Shown here: positions 1-5,508 of the stretch, piece after piece
Layout: every line of letters begins with the position of its first letter
Position numbering within the stretch: the first letter of the stretch is position 1
IMG/VR virus record: IMGVR_UViG_3300045740_000150
Location: 1-46,778 of that record
Length of the DNA stretch: 46,778 nucleotides
Reading direction: 5' to 3' (one strand)
DNA from: a virus
The notes under the pieces: model-generated
Told to the model about the DNA's origin: nothing
Seen by the model: only the letters and a program-made list of their open reading frames with translations
Databases searched by the model: none
Position numbers and translations under genes: made by a program

Positions 1-636
1 TGCCTTGATTATCTGCCTCGCACAGATTATATCTTTCAAGGGGATTTTATTGGTTTTGGGGGTTCTGATACTTATCGTCCCAACACGATCACTTACCAGT
101 TCCCTGAGGTAGTCAATCAAGAGATCATTATTGCCCCGCATACGTTCTACGTTGCAGAGAATGATCTGAGGGATGCTGTTGCATATCCGATGAACTTTAT
201 CATCACTGATACTCCTTATGTGAAGTTTGTGTGCCCTAGAGCAGACATTTGCCCTCATCGTGAGGACATCGAAGACATCTGTAAGTTTGCCAAACAGATG
301 AGCACTTTGTGTGAGTTTGTGTCTGAACGCAAGGCAACAGAAATCAAAAAAGTCATCAATTCTTACATCCGTGAGGGTAAGGAGGTGGATGAGCATGAAA
401 TTGCAGAAAATTACGATGTTGACATCAACCTGCTGCGTTTGTGGAAGTTGGTGTACTCTATCAAGATGGATTTGTTCTTCTTCATTCGCACTGATAATAG
501 CATCCAGTGCTCCATCAACGGAGAGAAGTCTGACCATGAGGGTTATGTCATGACCAATAAGTTTGGCATGATGAAAGTTGTTGATCGTCATCAATTCTCT
601 CGTGCTAACTTCAACATGGTGCGGAATTGGGGGTAA
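1..636 (+). CDS. Ligase/nucleotidyltransferase-like phage protein, C-terminal part (5' end outside window)
   Basis: The reading frame is open from base 1 to a TAA at 634-636, so about 211 C-terminal residues are visible and the start lies upstream. The visible start has a segment QGDFIGFGG followed by TYRPNTITYQF and IIIAPHTFY. The end has HEGYVM about 10 residues before MKVVDRHQFS. From memory this spacing resembles phage proteins with an adenylation-type (DNA/RNA ligase-like) fold, where GE/GD, EG-V and K-V mark motifs III, IV and V. The lysine motif I would lie outside the window, so the assignment is tentative. The middle section is helical and charged. A promoter cassette begins 3 bases after the stop, so this gene probably ends its transcription unit. 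Confidence 0.6.
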   Translation, partial: CLDYLPRTDYIFQGDFIGFGGSDTYRPNTITYQFPEVVNQEIIIAPHTFYVAENDLRDAVAYPMNFIITDTPYVKFVCPRADICPHREDIEDICKFAKQMSTLCEFVSERKATEIKKVINSYIREGKEVDEHEIAENYDVDINLLRLWKLVYSIKMDLFFFIRTDNSIQCSINGEKSDHEGYVMTNKFGMMKVVDRHQFSRANFNMVRNWG

Positions 637-638
637 TT

Positions 639-673
639 AAAGTTACTCACCTCCAAAGTGTACCTATAGTATG
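639..673 (+). promoter_or_regulatory. Early-type promoter cassette, copy 1
   Basis: Starts with AAAGTTACTCACCTC and ends with GTGTACCTATAGTATG. The -35-like TTACTC is at 643-648 and the -10-like TATAGT at 665-670, with a 16-base spacer. The ATG of the next gene directly follows the -10. Near-identical copies lie at 2128, 3046, 3508, 4429 and 5696. Promoter function is inferred from hexamer similarity and position. Confidence 0.75.
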
Positions 674-910
674 AGCAACAACATCGTTTCCGAAGTCTAC
701 TCCTACCACACAAACTGGAAGGAAGGTAAAGTCAATCAAATGTGGATTGAGCAAATCACTGACAAAGAGTGCGATAATCTCTTTGTTGCTGTTGCACACA
801 ATCCTCGCAATGGTTCTACAATGGAGATGAGCAACCCTCGCACATCTTACTACGAAACTCTACAATGGGTTCGCAACTGGTGCGGCACTTTCTGTATTCT
901 TCCTGCCTGA
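671..910 (+). CDS. Small conserved-type phage protein, 79 aa, unknown function
   Basis: Not recognised. The ATG at 671 directly abuts the -10 element TATAGT of promoter copy 1, leaving no room for a ribosome binding site. If that promoter is used, the transcript would start at or after the ATG, so the true start could be Met24 (base 740). The protein is soluble and aromatic-rich, with a Trp-Cys pair near the end (WVRNWCGTF). It is followed after 10 bases by the next gene, suggesting co-transcription. No signal peptide or membrane segment is seen. Confidence 0.6.
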   Translation: MSNNIVSEVYSYHTNWKEGKVNQMWIEQITDKECDNLFVAVAHNPRNGSTMEMSNPRTSYYETLQWVRNWCGTFCILPA

Positions 911-920
911 TTGATTGAAA

Positions 921-1250
921 ATGATTACTACAACCGAACTTCTGGATTTTCTCTGTAAAGCACAGAAACTTTCTCCTTCTGGTGCAACCTTTCGTCAAAC
1001 TGATGAAGGTTATAAAATCACTCTGTATTGTGATTGGTGTGTTGATGGCGACTTCTACAATCAAACTGTGTTCATTGATAATGAAGGTGAATCCAGTTGG
1101 AATAATGGAGGAGACTATGATTTTTACACGATGGACAACATTCTAGATGAAATGCTTGTGAAACAACAAGAGAAAGAAATCAAGGCACAAAAGCGTAAAG
1201 AATTGATCGAAACTCTCACACCTGAACAACGAGAACTGCTAGGAGTTTGA
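921..1250 (+). CDS. Small phage protein, 109 aa, unknown function
   Basis: Not recognised. The ATG at 921 is preferred to the TTG at 915, which only adds two residues. The N-terminal two thirds are mixed alpha/beta, with an acidic aromatic stretch (DYDFYTMDN) around residues 64-72. The last 30 residues are a charged helix rich in Lys, Glu and Gln ending TPEQRELLGV, a typical coiled-coil-like tail. The spacing to the gene before is 10 bases and to the gene after 2 bases, so it belongs to the tightly packed run that starts at promoter copy 1. Confidence 0.65.
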   Translation: MITTTELLDFLCKAQKLSPSGATFRQTDEGYKITLYCDWCVDGDFYNQTVFIDNEGESSWNNGGDYDFYTMDNILDEMLVKQQEKEIKAQKRKELIETLTPEQRELLGV

Positions 1251-1252
1251 TT

Positions 1253-1414
1253 ATGAAAAACTATCGCATTCGAGTCGAAACTTATGATGGATGTGTTACC
1301 ATCTGGCATGAGAAATCAAAAGCAAAGACTGCTGATAAATTGATTCTCAACCGTGTCTACAACCAACTGTGTGGACTCAATGTAAAAGAAATCTCCGTCA
1401 CTCCTTCTGTTTGA
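1253..1414 (+). CDS. Micro-gene, 53 aa, unknown function
   Basis: ATG at 1253, two bases after the preceding stop, and TGA at 1412-1414. The product begins MKNYRIRVETYDG and ends KEISVTPSV. It looks like a compact beta-alpha-beta unit: an N-terminal strand pair, a lysine-rich helix, then a final strand. The preceding gene ends AGGAGTTTGA, so an AGGAG ribosome binding site sits about 7 bases before the ATG. Tight coupling on both sides and this site support a real gene despite its size. Confidence 0.65.
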   Translation: MKNYRIRVETYDGCVTIWHEKSKAKTADKLILNRVYNQLCGLNVKEISVTPSV

Positions 1415-1416
1415 TT

Positions 1417-1575
1417 ATGACTAACAAAACGCAACTTTTTGAGTTTCTGTATGAAACCTGCCAAAAGAATAATGGTGTCTTAGCAGATACTTTGCATAAC
1501 TACATTTCCTCCTTGGATGAGGTGGAACTTTGTGAACTTGAAGACTTCCTTGTAAACAATTTTGGAGACAACTGA
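1417..1575 (+). CDS. Micro-gene, 52 aa, unknown function
   Basis: ATG at 1417 is two bases after the TGA of the previous gene. An upstream in-frame start at 1369 would overlap that gene for 46 bases and is less likely. The product, from MTNKTQLFEFLYETC to EDFLVNNFGDN, is helical and acidic with no recognised motif. The next gene begins two bases after its stop. The recurring TGATTATG junctions at 1250, 1414 and 1575 suggest that translation of this run is coupled. Confidence 0.6.
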   Translation: MTNKTQLFEFLYETCQKNNGVLADTLHNYISSLDEVELCELEDFLVNNFGDN

Positions 1576-1577
1576 TT

Positions 1578-1985
1578 ATGGCAACTCGTTCCCGAATTGG
1601 TATTCAACTCTCTGATGATTCCATCCTCTCTGTGTATTGTCATTGGGATGGTTATCCTGAGTTTAATGGTGTGAAACTCATTGAACATTTCAACAGTTAT
1701 GATAAAGCATCAGAACTGATTGATGGTGGTGACATCTCTGCACTGTGGACAAATGTAGGATGGAACAATGAAACTCTAGAGAATCTTGGTCCTCTGTATT
1801 ATTCCTCTCGTGGTGAAGATCTTGCTCCTCGATTAGATTCTGATTTGTGTGAGTATCTGCTACCTGATGGTGCAGAAGAGTATCACTACCTCTTCACAAA
1901 TGGTGAATGGGTGTGCTACAATATGAATCAATTCGACAACAAACTCCCCCAAATCGTTCAAATCCCTGAAGGTGCAGTAGCATGA
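1578..1985 (+). CDS. MATRSRIGI-type phage protein, 135 aa
   Basis: Starts MATRSRIGIQ and continues with SVYCHWDGYPEFNGVKL, the hallmark of a small protein family that is widespread in tailed phages, including cyanophages, and has no established function. The family pattern is the N-terminal SRIGI, a YCHxDGYP segment (residues 20-27) and a GDIS segment (51-54), all present here. Length is in the usual range. The last four bases overlap the start of the next gene. The family identification is from memory of conserved motifs; the biochemical role is unknown. Confidence 0.75.
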   Translation: MATRSRIGIQLSDDSILSVYCHWDGYPEFNGVKLIEHFNSYDKASELIDGGDISALWTNVGWNNETLENLGPLYYSSRGEDLAPRLDSDLCEYLLPDGAEEYHYLFTNGEWVCYNMNQFDNKLPQIVQIPEGAVA

Positions 1986-2125
1986 AATGCGAAGTTAAAC
2001 TCTACATTGCGGGCAAAGTCTTTACGGAGACTGTAGAAGCACGAAACTATCAGGATGCTCGTGAGACTGCTCTCGCCCGCAATCCTACAGCAAAGGTGAT
2101 TGGAGTCAACGCAGTTTTCAAGTGA
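1982..2125 (+). CDS. Micro-gene, 47 aa, cyanophage-type small protein
   Basis: ATG at 1982 overlaps the upstream TGA (1983-1985), and the stop TGA is at 2123-2125. The product begins MKCEVKLYIAGKVF and contains NYQDARETALARNP, giving a strand-strand-helix-strand outline. Similar short peptides occur in marine T4-like phages as far as I recall, without known function. It closes the first gene run: promoter cassette copy 2 begins three bases after the stop. Confidence 0.65.
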   Translation: MKCEVKLYIAGKVFTETVEARNYQDARETALARNPTAKVIGVNAVFK

Positions 2126-2127
2126 TA

Positions 2128-2162
2128 AAAGTTACTCACCTCGAAAGTGTACCTATAGTATA
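2128..2162 (+). promoter_or_regulatory. Early-type promoter cassette, copy 2
   Basis: Same 35-base cassette: AAAGTTACTCACCTC, then GAAAGTG, then TACCTATAGTATA. TTACTC is at 2132-2137 and TATAGT at 2154-2159. Here the start codon of the next gene lies 17 bases after the -10, which would give a leader of only about 10 bases. Confidence 0.75.
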
Positions 2163-2176
2163 ACCACCTGATTCTG

Positions 2177-2404
2177 ATGACTGTCATCAACCAACCACGA
2201 ACAATTAACGGAACAGAGTATCAAACTCCAACCGTTGATGGTATGGATCGTGTTCAGATTAACAATCGTTTGCATTATATCAATGTGGAGATTGACAAAC
2301 TTCGTGCTACTCAAACTGCACTGATTGAGATGCGTAACCAACTCGATCGACATAATGAAATGTTAGAGATGGGTGATCTGTTTGACGAAATGTTCGGAGG
2401 TTGA
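2177..2404 (+). CDS. Small coiled-coil-like protein, 75 aa, unknown function
   Basis: Not recognised. ATG at 2177 is the first start after promoter copy 2; the 17 bases before it lack a purine-rich ribosome binding site. Residues 25-65 form a long amphipathic helix (heptad-like I/L spacing in INNRLHYINVEIDKLRATQ), suggesting an oligomeric coiled coil. The tail is acidic and Met-rich (MGDLFDEMFGG). It appears to be alone in its transcription unit, since a half copy of the promoter cassette follows at 2436. Confidence 0.6.
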   Translation: MTVINQPRTINGTEYQTPTVDGMDRVQINNRLHYINVEIDKLRATQTALIEMRNQLDRHNEMLEMGDLFDEMFGG

Positions 2405-2435
2405 TAGAATAGATCAATGGGAATGAGTTTGCCCC

Positions 2436-2467
2436 AAAGTTACTCACTATTCACTCGACACTAACGG
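2436..2467 (+). promoter_or_regulatory. Half copy of the promoter cassette
   Basis: AAAGTTACTCAC (2436-2447) matches the first 12 bases of the cassette exactly. The sequence then diverges: where TATAGT is expected there is TAACGG (2462-2467). The conserved left half alone suggests that it is a separately recognised box. An SD-like GGAG (2466-2469) precedes the ATG at 2481. Confidence 0.5.
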
Positions 2468-2480
2468 AGTTAGTTCAATT

Positions 2481-3038
2481 ATGACAATCGCAAATCTTAT
2501 CGATCACCTGGAAACTGGTGTAAATTGGAACAAAGTTTTCGGTGTAGTTTGTTCCACTTATGGTGACAAAGGTTTCACCTCTCGTGCAGACAACTTCACC
2601 AAGTCAACAACTATTGAAAAGGCACTTGCAAAGTTTTCTGATCTTAACCGCGTAGATCAGATTGGTTATGACTTCATGTATGGTGGTCTCAAAGTAGAAC
2701 TGAAGATGCGTCAGAATCTGTTCTACAAGAGAACACCACATCAGACGCAAGTGATCAAGATGAAGAACTTTCAAGGTAACAAAAAGACCCTGGAAGATTT
2801 CAAGAACGATCAAACATTTGATGTTGCAATCATTCTGTGTTTGACTACATTTCAGGTGATTGTTGTAGAAGATGATGTAGCACGAGATCGATACTTTGCA
2901 GATGGTGATGGAGTCTTTGCAAAGTTTGGTTTGGGAGACTACTACAAGTGTGACATTGGTGAAGTTAATCCCATAATTCCTCCGACTTCACTATCTGAAC
3001 AGATTCAGCAAGCAATCGACAATCACCTGAACTTTTGA
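2481..3038 (+). CDS. Possible PD-(D/E)XK-type nuclease, 185 aa
   Basis: No family is recognised with certainty. Residues 60-80 read QIGYDFMYGGLKVELKMRQN: an Asp (D64), nine residues, then E73-L-K75 on a strand. This is the D-Xn-(D/E)XK arrangement of restriction-endonuclease-like folds. A preceding helix carries E46, and residues 114-129 form two hydrophobic strands as expected for the fold's core sheet. K84, R85 and H88 could serve in binding. The gene has its own SD (GGAG, 11 bases before ATG) and sits behind the half promoter. A phage nuclease could act on host DNA or in phage DNA processing, but this is inference from one motif. Confidence 0.6.
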   Translation: MTIANLIDHLETGVNWNKVFGVVCSTYGDKGFTSRADNFTKSTTIEKALAKFSDLNRVDQIGYDFMYGGLKVELKMRQNLFYKRTPHQTQVIKMKNFQGNKKTLEDFKNDQTFDVAIILCLTTFQVIVVEDDVARDRYFADGDGVFAKFGLGDYYKCDIGEVNPIIPPTSLSEQIQQAIDNHLNF

Positions 3039-3045
3039 GTCCTTC

Positions 3046-3080
3046 AAAGTTACTCACCTCGAAAGTGTACCTATAGTATG
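3046..3080 (+). promoter_or_regulatory. Early-type promoter cassette, copy 3 (full)
   Basis: Full 35-base cassette, with TTACTC at 3050-3055 and TATAGT at 3072-3077. The ATG of the next gene is at 3078-3080, directly joined to the -10. It differs from copy 1 only by TCG versus TCC in the spacer. Confidence 0.75.
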
Positions 3081-3344
3081 ACCACTCCCGAAACCATGAT
3101 CGAGTTCCCCACACTGCAGTCTAAAGATGGTACAATGATCGTCGGTTTCTATCCTATCACTGATGCACCGAATCATGTTCTCAAGGTTCTATCTTGGAAA
3201 GGTGTTGATACCATCTCTCGCAAGTGCATCTGGAAAAGTGATGTAACTCGTGAAGTGAATGAGCGTCTGTCACTGGGATACTTTATCACTGGTGATAACA
3301 TCGGTTCTGAGCAAGATTGGAATCCTATGTGGGGTGCGTGCTGA
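3078..3344 (+). CDS. Small phage protein, 88 aa, unknown function
   Basis: Not recognised. The ATG at 3078 is fused to the -10 of the promoter cassette, so the start may instead be Met7 (3096) or Met20. The product looks globular and beta-rich, with central segment VLKVLSWKGVDTISRKCIW. It ends in NPMWGAC, and the last base of its stop codon is the first base of the next ATG, so the two genes are translationally coupled. Confidence 0.6.
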   Translation: MTTPETMIEFPTLQSKDGTMIVGFYPITDAPNHVLKVLSWKGVDTISRKCIWKSDVTREVNERLSLGYFITGDNIGSEQDWNPMWGAC

Positions 3345-3505
3345 TGAAACATTCTAACACTGTTCGCATTATTGACAAACTCGGATTGTTTCCTGAGACA
3401 AGAGGAAAAGCCCGTTATCTTACAGTCAAGACATACAATCATGCGATGGAAATTGTAGACGAACAAAACAAACTTGGTAACATAGCAACACTGATTAACT
3501 GGTAA
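3344..3505 (+). CDS. Micro-gene, 53 aa, unknown function
   Basis: ATG at 3344 forms a TGATG overlap with the previous stop. A longer in-frame start upstream would run 27 bases into that gene and is not favoured. The product MKHSNTVRIIDKLGLFP is basic and probably a helix-rich fold. It contains RYLTVKTYNHAMEIVDEQN. No family is recognised. Promoter cassette copy 4 follows after two bases. Confidence 0.55.
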   Translation: MKHSNTVRIIDKLGLFPETRGKARYLTVKTYNHAMEIVDEQNKLGNIATLINW

Positions 3506-3507
3506 TT

Positions 3508-3542
3508 AAAGTTACTCACCTCGAAAGTGTACCTATAGTATG
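3508..3542 (+). promoter_or_regulatory. Early-type promoter cassette, copy 4
   Basis: Full cassette, with TTACTC at 3512-3517 and TATAGT at 3534-3539. The next ATG is at 3540-3542, again directly abutting the -10. Confidence 0.75.
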
Positions 3543-3719
3543 ACACACACAAATCCTTATGTTCAGAACCTGATTGAGATGGGTTATGATCAACAAGATG
3601 TAAAAGTTGCTTCTACGATGTTTCAAAAGCACACATTCCCATGTAATATTCATGGTCGGTATTTTGAGACTGAAGAACAATACTTTTCAGAACTTCATGA
3701 TTACTTCAACGGATTGTAA
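3540..3719 (+). CDS. Micro-gene, 59 aa, unknown function
   Basis: ATG at 3540 abuts TATAGT of promoter copy 4, and TAA is at 3717-3719. The product begins MTHTNPYVQNLIEMGYDQQD and ends SELHDYFNGL. A single Cys lies in FPCNIHGRYFETEEQYF. The pattern (helix, then a short Cys/His-containing loop, then a helix) suggests a small compact domain, but there is no second Cys for a zinc site. Met14 (3579) is an alternative start if the transcript begins downstream of the ATG. The gene ends one base before the next. Confidence 0.6.
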   Translation: MTHTNPYVQNLIEMGYDQQDVKVASTMFQKHTFPCNIHGRYFETEEQYFSELHDYFNGL

Positions 3720-3720
3720 G

Positions 3721-3915
3721 ATGAATTACTACAAGATCACTGACATCGAGTTTGATTTTGACTATGAAGATCTGACAGATGATGAACAAAATGAAATCAT
3801 TCAAGAGACAGTCTCATGTCTGTGGACTTCACCAACTGAAGATGATCTAGCAGATACCATCACCAATAACACTGGATGGTGTATCAAATCCCTCTCTTAT
3901 GACATCGTACAATGA
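3721..3915 (+). CDS. Small acidic protein, 64 aa, unknown function
   Basis: ATG at 3721 lies one base after the preceding TAA. A longer in-frame start at 3607 would overlap the previous gene by over 100 bases. The product MNYYKITDIEFDFDYEDL is strongly acidic (FDFDYEDLTDDEQNE), a composition seen in DNA-mimic or inhibitor proteins, though no function can be claimed. Its stop overlaps the next start in an ATGA junction. Confidence 0.6.
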   Translation: MNYYKITDIEFDFDYEDLTDDEQNEIIQETVSCLWTSPTEDDLADTITNNTGWCIKSLSYDIVQ

Positions 3916-4061
3916 TTGAAATCCTGCTTGCATCTACCATCATCGGAGCAACTGAAATCGCCCCCAATGTTCTCCAAATTGACTACCTTACTCCGACGAA
4001 TCAGATTGTCACTATTCTCGAAAATGTTGAACTCACAGGAGGAGAAATTGACCGTGATTGA
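3912..4061 (+). CDS. Micro-gene, 49 aa, unknown function
   Basis: ATG 3912-3914 overlaps the upstream TGA, and the stop is TGA 4059-4061. The product starts MIEILLASTIIGATEIAP and continues NVLQIDYLTP. The hydrophobic start could be a short signal or simply a buried helix; no cleavage site is clear. The 3' end overlaps the next gene by eight bases and contains that gene's ribosome binding site. No family is recognised. Confidence 0.6.
   Translation: MIEILLASTIIGATEIAPNVLQIDYLTPTNQIVTILENVELTGGEIDRD
4037..4043 (+). promoter_or_regulatory. Strong Shine-Dalgarno site that decides a GTG start
   Basis: AGGAGGA is the best ribosome binding site in the left block. It ends 10 bases before the GTG at 4054 and selects that codon over an in-frame upstream start that has no such site. 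Confidence 0.7.
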
Positions 4062-4197
4062 AACTCAATTCTTTATACTGACTGCAGAACAATACCAAGA
4101 ACATCTACACGATGCAGAAAAACTGAATGTCACTCTAGACTATTATTTGTCTGAGTTCTGCGAAGTCCAAGGTCCTCTAATCACTCTCGAAAAATGA
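4054..4197 (+). CDS. Micro-gene with GTG start, 47 aa
   Basis: GTG at 4054 is chosen because of the AGGAGGA 10 bases upstream and because an earlier start would overlap the previous gene heavily. The product, (M)IETQFFILTAEQYQEHL to QGPLITLEK, is a small helical protein with an acidic face. The gene overlaps the previous one by eight bases and the next by four (ATGA). No family is recognised. It is one of two GTG starts inferred in the window. Confidence 0.6.
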   Translation: MIETQFFILTAEQYQEHLHDAEKLNVTLDYYLSEFCEVQGPLITLEK

Positions 4198-4430
4198 TTC
4201 TCTACACTCCCGAAGATCACGGTTGTGCCTATACTATTGACACTGAGGGCACATTATACTACATTCCCATTCACTCTAATGGTATTCTCAACTTCGGTGA
4301 ATTATGCGAGGTTGATTATGAAGAACTGCGAGATGGTGGTTATGAAGATGAAGTCCAAGAGGTTCATCAAAAGTTAATTCAAATGATGAAATCTGTGGGC
4401 GAATACTACATCCAAGCAGCAGTCAATTAA
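4194..4430 (+). CDS. Small acidic protein, 78 aa, unknown function
   Basis: ATG 4194 overlaps the TGA of the previous gene. The product begins MILYTPEDHGCAYTID and looks like a beta-rich N-terminal half (TLYYIPIHSNG) followed by an acidic helix (EVDYEELRDGGYEDEVQEV). No family is recognised. The TAA overlaps the first two bases of promoter cassette copy 5, ending the run that began at copy 4. Confidence 0.65.
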   Translation: MILYTPEDHGCAYTIDTEGTLYYIPIHSNGILNFGELCEVDYEELRDGGYEDEVQEVHQKLIQMMKSVGEYYIQAAVN

Positions 4431-4463
4431 AGTTACTCACCTCCAAAGTGTACCTATAGTATA
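4429..4463 (+). promoter_or_regulatory. Early-type promoter cassette, copy 5
   Basis: Full cassette, with TTACTC at 4433-4438 and TATAGT at 4455-4460. The next ATG is 19 bases beyond the -10. Its first bases overlap the stop codon of the gene before it. Confidence 0.75.
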
Positions 4464-4479
4464 GGACTCATTACCACTC

Positions 4480-4806
4480 ATGCGAAAGATCGAAAAGCAA
4501 ATGAACGATGCCATCTCCAACCTGAAAGATGGTGAACAGTGGAAAAATGCTAACACTGTTGTTCGCAATCTTGGTGATGTTACTGAGGTTCTGCTTCATG
4601 GTAACAAGATTGCTGAACTTGGTGACTTTCACATCACTTTGTTCGATGGTGGTTGGCAATCAAACACTACCAAAAGCAGATTAAACGCACTTCTCCGTGC
4701 TCATGGTATTGGTAACGAATGTGTATTCCAAAAGAACTATGTTTGGAACTTCCGTATGTCTGATGGAACTACAATTCCCTTCTTCTCAGGTATGCGTCTG
4801 AACTGA
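4480..4806 (+). CDS. Conserved small phage protein, 108 aa
   Basis: Begins MRKIEKQMNDAISNLKDG and contains WKNANTVV, EVLLHGNKIAEL and GGWQSNTTKSRLNALL. This combination is found in small proteins of many unrelated tailed phages, from memory, and is of unknown function. The mix of strands around HGNKIA and a TTKSRLNALL helix suggests a compact nucleic-acid or protein-binding fold. ATG is 19 bases past the -10 of promoter copy 5, with AGGA as a weak ribosome binding site. Its stop overlaps the next ATG. Confidence 0.7.
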   Translation: MRKIEKQMNDAISNLKDGEQWKNANTVVRNLGDVTEVLLHGNKIAELGDFHITLFDGGWQSNTTKSRLNALLRAHGIGNECVFQKNYVWNFRMSDGTTIPFFSGMRLN

Positions 4807-4970
4807 TGAAAGTTATCACTGTTGCCCTATTGTCTGTTATCTTCTTTGCTTCATGTGTTGTAGGTCTGAAAACAATTAACCCAAAGATCGAAGCACAGTG
4901 TATAGCAAAAGGAGGACAAGTCTTAGCAACTCCTGGTAAGTTTAGTTCCTGTCTTTACTCCGCAAAGTAA
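4806..4970 (+). CDS. Small secreted protein, probable lipoprotein, 54 aa
   Basis: ATG 4806 is in a TGATG overlap, and TAA is at 4968-4970. Residues 1-17 are MKVITVALLSVIFFASC: one Lys, a hydrophobic core, then FASC, which fits a lipobox ending in Cys17. The mature part would have only about 37 residues with two further Cys (33 and 50) that could form a disulfide. An envelope location is therefore likely. Small phage lipoproteins can act in lysis or superinfection exclusion; nothing here decides between these. The next gene, also membranous, follows with no gap. Confidence 0.65.
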   Translation: MKVITVALLSVIFFASCVVGLKTINPKIEAQCIAKGGQVLATPGKFSSCLYSAK

Positions 4971-5096
4971 ATGTCTAAGTTCCTGATTGGCGTCGTTGTT
5001 GGTATTGTACTCTCTACAGTAGGGTTCAACGGAATTGCATCTTTAGGCAATCGAGCTATCAACGGGATCGAAACATTCGCAACTCAGAATCAATGA
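4971..5096 (+). CDS. Single-span membrane micro-protein, 41 aa
   Basis: ATG follows directly after the previous TAA, and TGA is at 5094-5096. Residues 4-25 (FLIGVVVGIVLSTVGFNG) form one hydrophobic span with a GxxxG-like small-residue pattern, and the remainder is a short polar tail. The peptide resembles tiny membrane proteins of cyanomyoviruses from memory. It is paired with the lipoprotein gene just upstream and followed at once by a terminator, so the two probably form the end of one operon and may act together at the envelope. Confidence 0.65.
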   Translation: MSKFLIGVVVGIVLSTVGFNGIASLGNRAINGIETFATQNQ

Positions 5097-5124
5097 AGAG
5101 ACCCCATCTAAGGGGTCTTTTTTT
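5096..5124 (+). terminator. Rho-independent terminator
   Basis: Stem AGACCCC (5099-5105) pairs with GGGGTCT (5112-5118) around a six-base loop and is followed by a run of T through 5124. It sits directly after the stop of the 41-aa membrane gene and ends the longest gene run of the left block. Confidence 0.85.
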
Positions 5125-5208
5125 ATGTCTAAAAACACAATATAACGATAAAAGTATATTAAAATGTATTATAAATGTGTTTTTAAATATACTTTAGTTG
5201 TTTAAATC

Positions 5209-5238
5209 ATTCTCAATAAGTGATGTTTTATTGAGAAT
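5209..5238. repeat. Perfect 11-bp inverted repeat
   Basis: ATTCTCAATAA (5209-5219) and its exact complement TTATTGAGAAT (5228-5238) are separated by eight bases. A third partial arm, GTTGAGAA, lies at 5253-5260. There is no T-run, so it is not a standard terminator. Confidence 0.7.
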
Positions 5239-5242
5239 CAAT

Positions 5243-5269
5243 AGGGTCTATTGTTGAGAATAAGACCCT
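5243..5269. repeat. 7-bp inverted repeat
   Basis: AGGGTCT (5243-5249) pairs with AGACCCT (5263-5269) across a 13-base loop that contains the sequence TTGAGAAT of the preceding hairpin. The AGACCC core also occurs in the terminator at 5099. Confidence 0.5.
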
Positions 5270-5281
5270 TATATACCCATT

Positions 5282-5334
5282 TAAATGTGCTCAGGTCTTG
5301 CAACTTATGTCCTTATAAATGTGCTCAGGTCTTG
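5282..5334. repeat. 19-base direct repeat, two copies
   Basis: TAAATGTGCTCAGGTCTTG occurs at 5282-5300 and again exactly at 5316-5334, a period of 34 bases. It may be an iterated binding site. Confidence 0.8.
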
Positions 5335-5452
5335 TGATCTTTGCCTGCATTCTACCACAACCGCAGAGAAATGTCAAGACCCCCGAGTATCATAAAACCC
5401 CCACACATCTCCCCAAAACCATAAGGACTCCAAATAAATACCCACACCCCCA

Positions 5453-5481
5453 TTGACATTGACTCGGAGAAGTCTTATAGT
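5453..5481 (+). promoter_or_regulatory. Consensus sigma70-type promoter
   Basis: TTGACA (5453-5458), a 17-base spacer, then TATAGT (5476-5481). Transcription would begin near 5488, leaving about 20 bases of leader with a GGAG (5498-5501) before the ATG at 5509. The -10 context TATAGTAT is the same as in the 35-base cassettes, but here the -35 is perfect and the start codon is at a normal distance. Confidence 0.85.
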
Positions 5482-5508
5482 ATTCCCATACACATTCGGA
5501 GAACACTT

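Larger units (their letters stand above)
5125..5452. other. Non-coding interval with repeats and possible late-type box
   Basis: About 330 bases without a convincing gene. The first 80 are very A/T-rich. Then come an 11-bp hairpin, a 7-bp hairpin, a 19-base direct repeat and a pyrimidine-rich CCCC-rich stretch. AATAAATA at 5433-5440 matches the late promoter core but lies just before a sigma70-type promoter. The interval could be a regulatory region or origin; the sequence alone does not decide. Confidence 0.5.

Noticed and set aside
311-553. Overlapping frame inside the first gene
   Set aside because: It is a +1 shadow of the ligase-like gene. The main frame is open to the left edge and has protein-like motifs; the shadow is Ser/Cys-rich and has no SD.
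3916-4053. Long version of the gene ending at 4197, starting at 3916
   Set aside because: It would overlap the 49-aa gene over most of its length and has no SD. The GTG at 4054 has AGGAGGA at the right distance.
5282-5334. CRISPR-like array from two 19-base repeats
   Set aside because: There are only two copies, the spacing of 15 bases is too short for a spacer, and there are no cas genes.
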